Origin: CAZIKF01 sp964539825
GTDB taxonomy: Bacteria > Muiribacteriota > UBA6191
Assembly: GCA_964539825.1 (NCBI GenBank)
Contig: CAZIKF010000080.1
Span: forward strand, 1-6,554
Length of the DNA: 6,554 bases
Reading direction: 5' to 3'
Positions 1 to 6,052 of the stretch are shown here, in pieces. The notes under the pieces were generated by a model that saw nothing but the letters and a program-made list of their open reading frames with translations, made no database searches and was not told where the DNA came from. The first letter of the stretch is position 1. Each line of letters begins with the position of its first letter. The position numbers and the translations under genes were made by a program.

Positions 1-240
1 GCTTTCTACGGTGACGGTTCAAACCTTATAAATCTGTCTAGTGTTTTTACGGATAACACCACCAGCATCATCTACAACGCTGGAAATATGGGATTGATGG
101 TAACGGATCCCGATGAGAAGCTGGTAGTAGGTGGAAAGGTCCGATTGGAGCCAACCACTGATACAGCAAGTCTTGACGGCACCATTCGCTATTCGGGTGA
201 GGAATTTGAAGCTCGGCTCGATAACGAATGGGTGGAGATC
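1..240 (+). other. N-terminal fibre segment: GDGSNL motif, degenerate VGIGT repeat, GTIRYSG repeat
   Basis: This part of the large protein starts with FYGDGSNLINLS (4-39), a form of the 'GDGSxLTNL' motif common in bacterial secreted beta-repeat proteins and tail fibres. NMGLMVTDPDEKLVVGG (85-135) then matches the pattern xVGIGTxxPxxKLxVxG found six more times downstream. Next is a GTIRYSGEEFEARL...W unit (178-240), which recurs at 2626-2688 and 2908-2970. The motifs usually sit in the middle of such proteins, which supports a missing N-terminal portion upstream of base 1. Confidence 0.75.
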
Positions 241-3200
241 AGAACCAGTCCAACCTCAGCGTCGACAAACTCTACGGATAGAATCGCACCTGTTCTTCCC
301 CTTGGCGCTTACTTCCTAAATGCAGAAACTCCCGTCCCCGAAGGTTTTGCTGAAACTATCCTTGCCAGATCTTTTGATTTAAGCATTGAACAGCTTCCAG
401 ATCTTCCCAGGGTTAATCGAAATGTTTCCACTAATTCAGTTTTACACCAGGGTCAGCTCTATATTGTGGGGGGGCATGACGGCACTTCTGTAACCAGTAA
501 CGTCCTGATATATGACTTTGGCAGTACTCAATGGACCCAGGGACCGAGTATGCCTATAGCGCTGAACGGACACTCAGTGGTATCCCTGGGAAATTCGATT
601 TATTCGATCTGTGGACTTGATGCATCGGATACAAGAACGGATGCGGTCTTTGTACTGGACACCATTACCCAGTCCTGGTCTTCAGGGGTAAGCTTTCCCA
701 TTGCAAAGCACGTTGGCGCGGCTTTTTCCGATGGGATAAGACTCTATTACCTGGGTGGAGATAAGGAGCATCAGGCTAATGATACCACCCGGAAAGATAT
801 CTGGTCTTTTGAGCCTGGTAAGGATATATCCTGGTTTAAGGAACCTACAGTCCTTCCGCAGAAATTTGCCCAGGGAACCTATACCTCTACGGGAGAGAAG
901 TTCTATTTGATGGGATCAGAAGAGGGGTTCGGGCCTAATGTAGCCATGTCTGTTTTTGATCCAGGTGCAGGAAGCGCCAACGCACTAGCTACATTGCCTG
1001 TCTCTCATAGTAGGAATAACGTTGCATTCAATTTCAATAATAAGATCTATCTAATTGGAGGAAGTGATAATCCCAGGAGAATAGATGAATATGACATAGC
1101 CAGTGACACCTGGTTCACAATCACTCAAACTCTCCCTGTGGACTTGATATCGGCAGGTTGGGCCCAGGATCACGGCAGCGGTTATATCCTTGGTGATTCT
1201 GATGACCCCCATTTCTTAGTTTTCACTCCTCCTCAAGATCGGAATTTTGTGCAACTGGTGGATACCGAGGAGGTAGGTGATGACCTGGTGCCTTTCTCAG
1301 CCTCTATTCTCACACGTGATGCCAATTCTCCCGCGGGGTATACAGCTCTCAATGAGTCGGTGGAGAGCGATAGCGCTATCTCTACGTTAGCTTCTTTTCC
1401 TACAGCCCTCTACAGCTCAGCCAATAACCTGGTTTACAGTGATAACAAGGTTTACACCATGTTTGGGGAGTTAAACAGCACCTTTACAGATCTGGTCTAT
1501 GCCTATGATGTGAATTCAGATAGCTGGAGCATAGAAACTACCGCTCCTTTTGTCGCACGCAAGCATAATGGTGCGGTTTCTTATAAGGGAAACCTCTATT
1601 CCTTTGGAGGTCTCTTATCTCCCATCGAATTTCACAGTACTGAAACCTTAATTTATAGTACTCAATCCGGGTGGACGACTGGCCCGGCTATCCCGCAAGG
1701 ACTTCAGCAGATTGAGGCTGCCGTTGCTGACAACTTCATTTACCTCGTCGGGGGGCACAGCGGATTCAGTAATGTTGCTTCTGCTTACGCATGGGATCCT
1801 GAAACCGGGGTATCTTGGAGCACTTTGTCATCGTTAAATGTCGGACGAACTCAGCATTGTGTTGTTGGATACCAGGGAAAAGTCTATGTTTTTGGTGGTC
1901 TCAATGATGGAACCGCGACTGATTCGTCACTAAGCAGGGAAGTCTATGACCCACAATCAGACTCCTGGAGCCTGCACTCTAATGAACTGCCCGAGGCTAT
2001 AAGTGGGCACAAATGTGTAACATTGGGAGATCGAATTTACCTCATCGGTGGAGATCTTGGCGGTGGTAACGGTAAGAGTAAGGTCTTTGAGTTTGATCCC
2101 GTGACAGCTTCCTATACTCAGTTAGAAGATTACGTTGAAGGCCTGAGTTTCCCCACCATGGCTACTGATGGTCAGGCTATCTATATCAATACTCGAGCTA
2201 ACGGTAATTTTCGAAGATATCGTCCCGAGGGCAAGTTTTTCGTACATCAAAATCAAACGGGTGGACAGGGGGCGGATCTACCCCAGAGCCTGGCAGTTGT
2301 GGAGACTACTTCTGCAGCAATTGAAGGCTTTGATTCATCAGGAAGTACTTTGGAATCCACAGCGGGTACAGATTTTTTCCTGCATTTCAGAAATACCTCG
2401 CAGCTTACTTCCCTTGTAGGAGTATATGACGATTTTCGAGATCAAGATGGGGACTCAGGATTGTTTGTGAGTAGTGATTCCAATTCCAATGAAGTGGAAA
2501 TTCGAAGCGGTGGTGTGAATCGAATTGAGATTGAGAAGGACGGTACGGTAGAGATCAATTCAGATATTGTGGATGTGGATGGGATTGTCACTCTTGGGGT
2601 TTCCAACCTGGATTCAGCTGAGGATGGCTCCATTCGCTGGACCGGTTCAGATCTTCAGATTCGTCAGGGTGGAACCTGGAATAGTCTGACAGAATCCCAG
2701 GTTAAAGAGATTCGTGATGCAGACGGGGATACCTTCATCACTGTAGACAACGGTTCAGACCCTGATTTCATAGACTTTCAGGTCAATGGGATGGTGGCTA
2801 TGACCATCAATACCGATTCCAATGTCGGAATTGGGACGACCCAGCCCCAAGAAAAACTTGAGGTTAATGGTGCGGTACTCCTTGGCAACACCGGCAATAA
2901 CAATCCAGGTTCCATTCGATTTAATGGTTCTGATTTTGAAGGATTTGACGGTGGAAGCTGGACAAGTTTCACTTCAGGGAGTTCATCGGCAGGGTCATCT
3001 GGAATCGGTGAGAATTCCTTTATCGGGGCTGGTATTGGTAATTCTGCCACATCAACCGGTGCTTTTGTGGGCGCGGGGAGTGCTAACTCGGCCGCGAACC
3101 AGAATTCGGTTGTGGTTGGCGGGGACACTAACTCAGCCAACGCGGACAAAGCATTTGTCGGTGGCGGGTACAACAACCAGGTGAATGGACTGGAGAGCGT

Positions 3201-5655
3201 CATCGTCGGTGGAAATACCAACCAGATATCAGGGCAGTTGGCAGCCATAGTCGGCGGCTTTGATAACTTTGCCGGCGGCTCAGAGAGCTTTGTAGGCGGT
3301 GGAAAAGGAAATAGTGCCAACAATGACTTTTCCAGCGTCGTTGGCGGAAAGTGGAATACAGCGACAGCTGATTATGTTGTTGTGGCAGGAGGATTGCAGA
3401 ACCAGGCAAGTTCTACCAGCGCCTTTATAGGTGGAGGAGAGTTAAACAACGTATCCGGAGGGTGGTCCGGGGTAGCTGGAGGGATGAACAATGCCGTAGG
3501 AGGTCAGTATTCGGCCATTCCAGGTGGGAAGAACCTTACCGTAAATTCCGACAATACCTTTGCGTTTAACGGAAGCGCTAACTCTGTGATTGTTTCTGAT
3601 CCATATAGCCGGGGGGTCTTTTTCGTGGACCACTTCAGCGTCAATACTGAGTCTACCTTTGCCATGTTTGAAGTGAGCGCTAACAGTGAGACCGAGCTCA
3701 TGATCTTAAGAGATGAAAGCGGAAATGTGGATTTTGTTGTAGACGCGGGTGGCCGCGTGGGTATCGGTACCGATTCACCTGGTCCCATACTTGATGTCGT
3801 AGGAAATATGGCTGCTTCGGGAGACATTACGGCCTCAGGAAACCTTATTGGAACTCTGTCCACAGGAGCACAGCCAAATATCACCAGTGTTGGTACTCTG
3901 GCTACAGCTGATATAGACGGAGGCACGCTGGACGATGTAACCATTGGAGCCACAACGGCCGCAAACGCAACATTTACGGATGTCATTGCTACAGGAAATT
4001 TGGATTTATCCTCTTCCGCAACTCCATTGGTAACCCTGGATGCTAACGACTACATAGAATATGACAAAACCAATAACAAAATGAAGTTCTCAGCCAACAA
4101 TTACGAACGGTTGGTGATTGATGGGAATAGCTGGCATGTTCAGGCCCGCAGTGCGCAATCTATGGTGCTCGACATTAACGCGGGTGATAATACCTATAGC
4201 AATATACATTTTAACCACAGTGATACAACCAACAAATGGTCTATCAGTTCCAGAGCTTCTTTCGATACACCCAATGATCGCCTGGGTATTTGGAACGCTG
4301 GTGCGTCTTCTGAAAAATTCACCATTTTGCAGACCGGTAGTGTCGGTATTGGTACGAATAGTCCCTCCCAAAAACTCCACGTTGCCGGGTCGGGTACCGT
4401 TAATGATGGGCTTGATGTTGGTTTTATTGGTACATCTGTCGCGGATAGAATCAGAATTGGTGATGCTAATTTTTACGCCGATCTGACGAGTGCTACTGCC
4501 CCTATTATCGCTTATGATTCCAACGATTACGAGACCTATGATCGTACCAATAATATGTTCAAATGGTTTTCTGGAGGGGCTGAGATGGCACGGCTTGATT
4601 CAGCGGCGAATATGTCTATAGGTACAACGAGTTTCGTAAACGGGTTGGTTGCCTGGGGTGAATTGAGTTCCATCCAAAATACCGGTGAAGCTCGTTTTCA
4701 TCTCTATAATTTTGGTAATCAGGCAGAATGGAAAATGGGGCAGAAATCTGGTGTTGATCATGATTACTACATCTCGAAGATTGTTGCTGGAACTGAGTTT
4801 GATTACTTTATGATTGATTATGCTTCAGGAAATACGGGAATCGGAACGACCGCGCCAGCAACCAAACTAGATGTAGCCGGAAATGTTACTCTTACCAATG
4901 GGGGCGGTTCCGCTGTACTTACGATTGATACTACGGCAACATCTGGTGTCTCCAGAGTTGATTTAAAAAATGATGGAACTTCACAGTGGTTTATTGACTC
5001 CAGAGGCACTGCAGAAGCCCCCAATAACCGACTGTCATTTTTCAATAATGTTCCGACGGAAGTTGTAACGGTTTTACAAGACGGTAATCTAGGGCTCGGT
5101 ACTACCAACCCGTCTAGTAAGCTACATGTAATCGGTGACATCACGGCGACCGGCATTGACAGTTCCGGGGTGGTTACAGCCTCAGATTTAGAGTTTTCTG
5201 ATGGGACTGCTCTCGGAGGAGATTTTGTTGCTTTTCGGGCTAAGAAGAATGGCGTTGATCAGCCGCTTTTAGGCACTGGGGCCTCCTTTTTGGTTACCTT
5301 TGAAGCAGAATTATTTGATTATGGTAATAACTATGATACGACGACCAGCAAATTCACAGCCCCGGTGAAGGGGGTCTACCAATTTCATGTTCTGATAAAG
5401 TGGACAGCAACTACCGATGATGTAAATTTCCAGTTACTTGCTCGTAAAAATAGTGAAGGCGGCTGGCGTGCCAGGCATATTTTCACAGGCAAAGGTACCC
5501 AAGAGGAAAGTAGCTACATATCATTCATAAGTCAATTAAATGCGTCTGATACCATGCACGTTGAAGCGATACAAAGTTCTGGATCCAGCAAAAATGTGGG
5601 TCACAATGAAGGGGACTCATATTTCCAGGGGTATTTAATACGTAAGGTACCGTAA
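1..5655 (+). CDS. Giant modular kelch / YadA-like repeat / C1q-like surface fibre protein (5'-partial)
   Basis: The reading frame is open from base 1 to the TAA at 5653-5655. The Met codon at 88 lies inside a recognisable repeat, so the real start is upstream of the window. Of the 1,884 visible residues, the order is: GDGSNL/KLVVGG/GTIRYSG fibre segment (1-80), kelch propeller 1 (about 141-411), kelch propeller 2 (about 470-750), DADGDT/VGIGT stalk (810-990), 15-residue YadA-head-like repeats (1005-1184), AQPNITSVGTL segment (1284-1334), three repeated modules (1339-1712) and a C1q-like domain (1742-1884). Composition is rich in Gly, Ser, Asn, Asp and Thr; I see only three Cys, all in the propellers. 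No membrane segment, LPXTG signal or peptidase S74 chaperone domain is visible. Inferred role: an extracellular fibre or adhesin with carbohydrate- or protein-binding heads. Ligand, anchoring and trimer state are unknown. A prophage tail fibre is the alternative, but no phage gene is nearby and the next gene begins with a Sec signal peptide. Confidence 0.95.
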   Translation, partial: AFYGDGSNLINLSSVFTDNTTSIIYNAGNMGLMVTDPDEKLVVGGKVRLEPTTDTASLDGTIRYSGEEFEARLDNEWVEIRTSPTSASTNSTDRIAPVLPLGAYFLNAETPVPEGFAETILARSFDLSIEQLPDLPRVNRNVSTNSVLHQGQLYIVGGHDGTSVTSNVLIYDFGSTQWTQGPSMPIALNGHSVVSLGNSIYSICGLDASDTRTDAVFVLDTITQSWSSGVSFPIAKHVGAAFSDGIRLYYLGGDKEHQANDTTRKDIWSFEPGKDISWFKEPTVLPQKFAQGTYTSTGEKFYLMGSEEGFGPNVAMSVFDPGAGSANALATLPVSHSRNNVAFNFNNKIYLIGGSDNPRRIDEYDIASDTWFTITQTLPVDLISAGWAQDHGSGYILGDSDDPHFLVFTPPQDRNFVQLVDTEEVGDDLVPFSASILTRDANSPAGYTALNESVESDSAISTLASFPTALYSSANNLVYSDNKVYTMFGELNSTFTDLVYAYDVNSDSWSIETTAPFVARKHNGAVSYKGNLYSFGGLLSPIEFHSTETLIYSTQSGWTTGPAIPQGLQQIEAAVADNFIYLVGGHSGFSNVASAYAWDPETGVSWSTLSSLNVGRTQHCVVGYQGKVYVFGGLNDGTATDSSLSREVYDPQSDSWSLHSNELPEAISGHKCVTLGDRIYLIGGDLGGGNGKSKVFEFDPVTASYTQLEDYVEGLSFPTMATDGQAIYINTRANGNFRRYRPEGKFFVHQNQTGGQGADLPQSLAVVETTSAAIEGFDSSGSTLESTAGTDFFLHFRNTSQLTSLVGVYDDFRDQDGDSGLFVSSDSNSNEVEIRSGGVNRIEIEKDGTVEINSDIVDVDGIVTLGVSNLDSAEDGSIRWTGSDLQIRQGGTWNSLTESQVKEIRDADGDTFITVDNGSDPDFIDFQVNGMVAMTINTDSNVGIGTTQPQEKLEVNGAVLLGNTGNNNPGSIRFNGSDFEGFDGGSWTSFTSGSSSAGSSGIGENSFIGAGIGNSATSTGAFVGAGSANSAANQNSVVVGGDTNSANADKAFVGGGYNNQVNGLESVIVGGNTNQISGQLAAIVGGFDNFAGGSESFVGGGKGNSANNDFSSVVGGKWNTATADYVVVAGGLQNQASSTSAFIGGGELNNVSGGWSGVAGGMNNAVGGQYSAIPGGKNLTVNSDNTFAFNGSANSVIVSDPYSRGVFFVDHFSVNTESTFAMFEVSANSETELMILRDESGNVDFVVDAGGRVGIGTDSPGPILDVVGNMAASGDITASGNLIGTLSTGAQPNITSVGTLATADIDGGTLDDVTIGATTAANATFTDVIATGNLDLSSSATPLVTLDANDYIEYDKTNNKMKFSANNYERLVIDGNSWHVQARSAQSMVLDINAGDNTYSNIHFNHSDTTNKWSISSRASFDTPNDRLGIWNAGASSEKFTILQTGSVGIGTNSPSQKLHVAGSGTVNDGLDVGFIGTSVADRIRIGDANFYADLTSATAPIIAYDSNDYETYDRTNNMFKWFSGGAEMARLDSAANMSIGTTSFVNGLVAWGELSSIQNTGEARFHLYNFGNQAEWKMGQKSGVDHDYYISKIVAGTEFDYFMIDYASGNTGIGTTAPATKLDVAGNVTLTNGGGSAVLTIDTTATSGVSRVDLKNDGTSQWFIDSRGTAEAPNNRLSFFNNVPTEVVTVLQDGNLGLGTTNPSSKLHVIGDITATGIDSSGVVTASDLEFSDGTALGGDFVAFRAKKNGVDQPLLGTGASFLVTFEAELFDYGNNYDTTTSKFTAPVKGVYQFHVLIKWTATTDDVNFQLLARKNSEGGWRARHIFTGKGTQEESSYISFISQLNASDTMHVEAIQSSGSSKNVGHNEGDSYFQGYLIRKVP
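421..1233 (+). other. Kelch-type beta-propeller 1 (six blades)
   Basis: Six successive blades of about 45-50 residues can be read. They carry the kelch signature of a hydrophobic strand plus GG (LYIVGG, IYSICG, LYYLGG, FYLMGS, IYLIGG, GYILGD), followed by an aromatic-Asp strand (IYDF, VLDT, VFDP, EYDI) and a Trp strand (QWTQGP, SWSSG, TWFTI). Blades 4 and 6 are degenerate: the second Gly is replaced and blade 6 has no Trp strand. Kelch propellers are protein- or carbohydrate-interaction platforms and some have enzymatic relatives such as galactose oxidase; no copper-site residues can be assigned by eye. One Cys lies in blade 2 (610-612). The linker at 304-360 precedes the propeller. Confidence 0.85.
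1408..2250 (+). other. Kelch-type beta-propeller 2 (six blades)
   Basis: A second set of six blades shows the strands VYTMFG, LYSFGG, IYLVGG, VYVFGG, IYLIGG and a degenerate IYINTR, each followed by an aromatic-Asp or Tyr strand (AYDV, IYST, AWDP, VYDP, EFDP) and usually a Trp strand (SWSIET, GWTTGP, SWSTL, SWSLHS). Two Cys occupy the same strand in consecutive blades (codons at 1858 and 2014). The last blade runs into FRRYRPEGKFFVHQ, much as propeller 1 ends in LVFTPPQDRNFVQL. This suggests that a propeller plus its flanks was duplicated as a unit and has since diverged. Confidence 0.85.
2428..2970 (+). other. DxDGD / VGIGT / GSIR stalk region
   Basis: Two related units begin with acidic loops: RDQDGDSG (2437-2460) and RDADGDTFITVDNGSDPD (from 2713). 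Each is followed by a short beta segment and a 'G' turn (GGVNRIEIEKDGTVEI; NGMVAMTINTDSNVGIG). The DADGDT...VGIGTTxPxxKLxVxG series is a recurrent building block of secreted bacterial fibres and phage-like tail fibres. Two GSIR(W/F)xGSD(L/F) units (2626-2688, 2908-2970) match the copy at 178-240. The loops resemble Asp-rich calcium loops, but calcium binding is only a guess. Confidence 0.7.
3013..3552 (+). repeat. Twelve tandem 15-residue (45-bp) YadA-head-like repeats
   Basis: Twelve units in strict 45-base register start at 3013, 3058, 3103 and so on to 3508, with a decayed thirteenth after 3553 (NTFAFNGSANS). The approximate consensus is x-S-(A/V/F)-(V/I)-(V/G)-G-G-x-x-N-x-(A/V)-x-x-x, for example ESVIVGGNTNQISGQ and SAFIGGGELNNVSGG. 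Units keep the hydrophobic-GG-x-x-N core but differ strongly elsewhere, also at DNA level, so the expansion is old. The pattern resembles left-handed beta-roll heads of trimeric autotransporters (YadA type, usually about 14 residues) and the 'VGGGxxNxASG' repeats of secreted bacterial proteins. It probably forms a beta-roll or beta-solenoid rod. Confidence 0.85.
3850..4002 (+). other. AQPNITSVGTL / DGGTLDDVTIGATT fibre segment
   Basis: GTLSTGAQPNITSVGTL (3850-3900) followed by DIDGGTLDDVTIGATT and ANATFTDVIATGNLDL matches a pair of motifs I recognise from phage tail fibres and secreted bacterial beta-repeat proteins, where they typically form a short triple-stranded or beta-helical shaft. It links the YadA-like repeat block (through the VGIGT copy at 3754) to the three-module region beginning near 4015. 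Confidence 0.65.
4015..5136 (+). repeat. Three related beta modules, each closed by a VGIGT repeat
   Basis: Module 1 (4015-4389) and module 2 (about 4483-4881) share a start of the form PLVTLDANDYIEYDKTNN / PIIAYDSNDYETYDRTNN. Modules 1 and 3 (about 4900-5136) share a core: (N/S)-x-W-x-I-x-SR, then NDRLGIWN / NNRLSFFN, then FTILQTGSVGIGT / VTVLQDGNLGLGT. Module 2 has the equivalent AEWKMGQKSG...FDYFMIDYASGNTGIGT and an additional degenerate VGIGT copy in its middle (4609-4659), so it may be a composite. The W-x-I-x-(S/D)SR core suggests a small beta-sandwich or lectin-like fold, which I cannot name further. Confidence 0.7.
5224..5652 (+). other. C-terminal C1q/TNF-like domain
   Basis: The last 143 residues, about the length of a C1q domain, show the family landmarks in order: FVAFRA at the first strand, SFLVTFEAELFDYGNNYD, then TTTSKFTAPVKGVYQFHV, the counterpart of the C1q signature (x-x-x-T-x-x-F-x-x-P-x-x-G-x-Y-x-F). 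A middle strand (NFQLLARKNS) follows, then the closing SYFQGYLIRKVP, matching the 'FSGFLI'-type last strand. C1q-like domains are compact jelly-roll trimers used for ligand recognition, and bacterial versions are known at the tips of secreted or spore-surface proteins. Here it probably forms the distal head and may drive trimerisation. Confidence 0.85.
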
Positions 5656-5679
5656 TTGATTTTTTCAGTTGCACAAAGG

Positions 5680-5712
5680 CTGGGCTAAATCTTCGTTAAC
5701 CTTAGCTTCCAG
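5680..5712 (+). terminator. Possible 3' hairpin after the large gene (weak terminator candidate)
   Basis: CTGG-GCTAA (5680-5688) can pair with TTAGC-tt-CCAG (5702-5712), giving nine base pairs with a two-base bulge and a 13-base loop, 24 bases after the stop codon. A TTTT run follows only at 5721-5724, nine bases downstream. This is not a classical intrinsic terminator but could be a 3' stability hairpin or a poor terminator. Confidence 0.3.
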
Positions 5713-5768
5713 ATAGAAAGTTTTAACATTTCTTTCCAATTTCCCATTTCAATCTTTGATTGATTTTT

Positions 5769-5832
5769 CCCCTTGCCGTGTTTCTCATATTTTTCCAGAA
5801 AACCTGCGAAACTGCCGATAAAGCAAAAGGGG
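5769..5832 (+). repeat. Long-range inverted repeat in the spacer
   Basis: CCCCTTGC (5769-5776) is complementary to GC-aa-AAGGGG (5823-5832), giving eight pairs with a two-base bulge and a loop of 46 bases. It lies in the gene-free spacer (5656-6052). With such a long loop it may be chance; no T-run follows it. Confidence 0.2.
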
Positions 5833-5888
5833 AGAACCAAGACAATCTCAGCAATATACCTGGGTACTTTATCCTGGATTTTATGAGA

Positions 5889-5916
5889 TGTACTTGAATC
5901 AAGTTCTCTGTATAAT
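5889..5916 (+). promoter_or_regulatory. Candidate sigma-70-type promoter for the second gene
   Basis: A perfect TATAAT lies at 5911-5916. The best upstream hexamer at acceptable spacing is TGTACT at 5889-5894 (16-base spacer), a poor match to TTGACA; TTGAAT at 5894-5899 fits better but is only 11 bases away. If used, transcription would begin near 5923 and leave a leader of about 130 bases before the ATG at 6053. The weak -35 would suit an activator-dependent promoter. Confidence 0.4.
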
Positions 5917-5989
5917 TAAGCTATTGGGAGCGCAAAAAATAGTCTTTCTGATTCAGAAAGTCCTACCCGGGATCTTGAATCAAATTCAA
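5893..5989 (+). repeat. Direct repeat pair CTTGAATCAA(G/A)TTC
   Basis: CTTGAATCAAGTTC (5893-5906) recurs as CTTGAATCAAATTC (5974-5987), 13 of 14 bases identical, 81 bases apart. The second copy is part of a perfect hyphenated palindrome, TTGAAT-CAA-ATTCAA (5975-5989). The first copy sits directly upstream of the TATAAT box. The arrangement resembles a pair of operator sites flanking a transcription start, but no regulator is visible in the window. Confidence 0.35.
5944..5960 (+). promoter_or_regulatory. 17-bp palindrome in the leader of the second gene
   Basis: CTTTCTGA-T-TCAGAAAG is a perfect palindrome with 8-base arms around one central base, roughly 20 bases downstream of the inferred transcription start. 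In RNA it would fold as a 7-bp stem with a 3-base loop. No T-run follows on the + strand, so a + strand terminator is unlikely. An operator or a leader hairpin are the reasonable options. Confidence 0.4.
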
Positions 5990-6040
5990 TTCAAAATTTT
6001 TCCGCTTAGGCAGTATGGGAGTTTTTCTATAAATTCCTTC

Positions 6041-6046
6041 GGAGGT
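6041..6046 (+). promoter_or_regulatory. Strong ribosome binding site GGAGGT
   Basis: GGAGGT lies six bases before the ATG at 6053 and decides the start of the second gene. The in-frame ATG at 5888 would place a 55-residue extension in front of the signal peptide and has no comparable site upstream. Confidence 0.85.
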
Positions 6047-6052
6047 CTGGTT

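Larger units (their letters stand above)
2821..5136 (+). repeat. Dispersed 17-residue xVGIGTxxPxxKLxVxG repeats
   Basis: Copies within the large gene lie at 2821-2871 (NVGIGTTQPQEKLEVNG), 3754-3804 (RVGIGTDSPGPILDVVG), 4339-4389 (SVGIGTNSPSQKLHVAG), 4609-4659 (degenerate, NMSIGTTSFVNGLVAWG), 4831-4881 (NTGIGTTAPATKLDVAG) and 5086-5136 (NLGLGTTNPSSKLHVIG). An outlier is at 85-135. Each copy follows a beta segment ending in a small turn (DG, TG, SG) and seems to close one structural module. This motif is a known feature of bacterial secreted fibre and tail-fibre proteins; its precise role is not established here. Confidence 0.85.
5656..6052. other. Gene-free spacer between the two fibre genes
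   Basis: About 400 bases, visibly more A+T-rich than the flanking genes. I see no open frame with a ribosome binding site on either strand, no tRNA, and no insertion-sequence ends. It contains the weak 3' hairpin, the long inverted repeat, the TATAAT box, the direct repeat pair, the 17-bp palindrome and the ribosome binding site listed separately. The length and content suggest that the second gene has its own promoter rather than being co-transcribed. Confidence 0.6.

Noticed and set aside
88..90. ATG at 88 as the start of the large gene
   Set aside because: The frame is open back to base 1 and codes for a recognisable GDGSNLINLS motif; the ATG sits within a degenerate VGIGT-type repeat and no ribosome binding site precedes it.
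2778..3323. Long minus-strand open frame (181 codons, Pro-rich)
   Set aside because: It is the antisense of the Gly/Asn-rich fibre and repeat region; the repeat periodicity explains the lack of stops and the low-complexity PP-rich product. No ribosome binding site or family resemblance.
3013..3552. CRISPR array or recent minisatellite in the 45-base repeats
   Set aside because: The units are conserved at protein level only, have no identical DNA repeats separated by spacers, and lie in an uninterrupted coding frame.
3504..3986. Minus-strand open frame of 160 codons
   Set aside because: Lies wholly inside the large + strand gene, has Ser/Val/Pro-rich low-complexity content and no recognisable domain.
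5941..5963. Minus-strand intrinsic terminator (palindrome followed by a T-run on the minus strand)
   Set aside because: The stem has few G-C pairs, four bases separate it from the T-run, and there is no minus-strand gene to the right that would need it.
6006..6033. Second promoter with TATAAA at 6028-6033
   Set aside because: No acceptable -35 hexamer at 16-18 bases, and transcription would start at or inside the ribosome binding site.
5888..6052. Upstream ATG at 5888 as the start of the second gene
   Set aside because: It would add 55 residues before a textbook signal peptide, overlaps the inferred promoter, and has no good ribosome binding site, whereas the ATG at 6053 has GGAGGT at ideal spacing.
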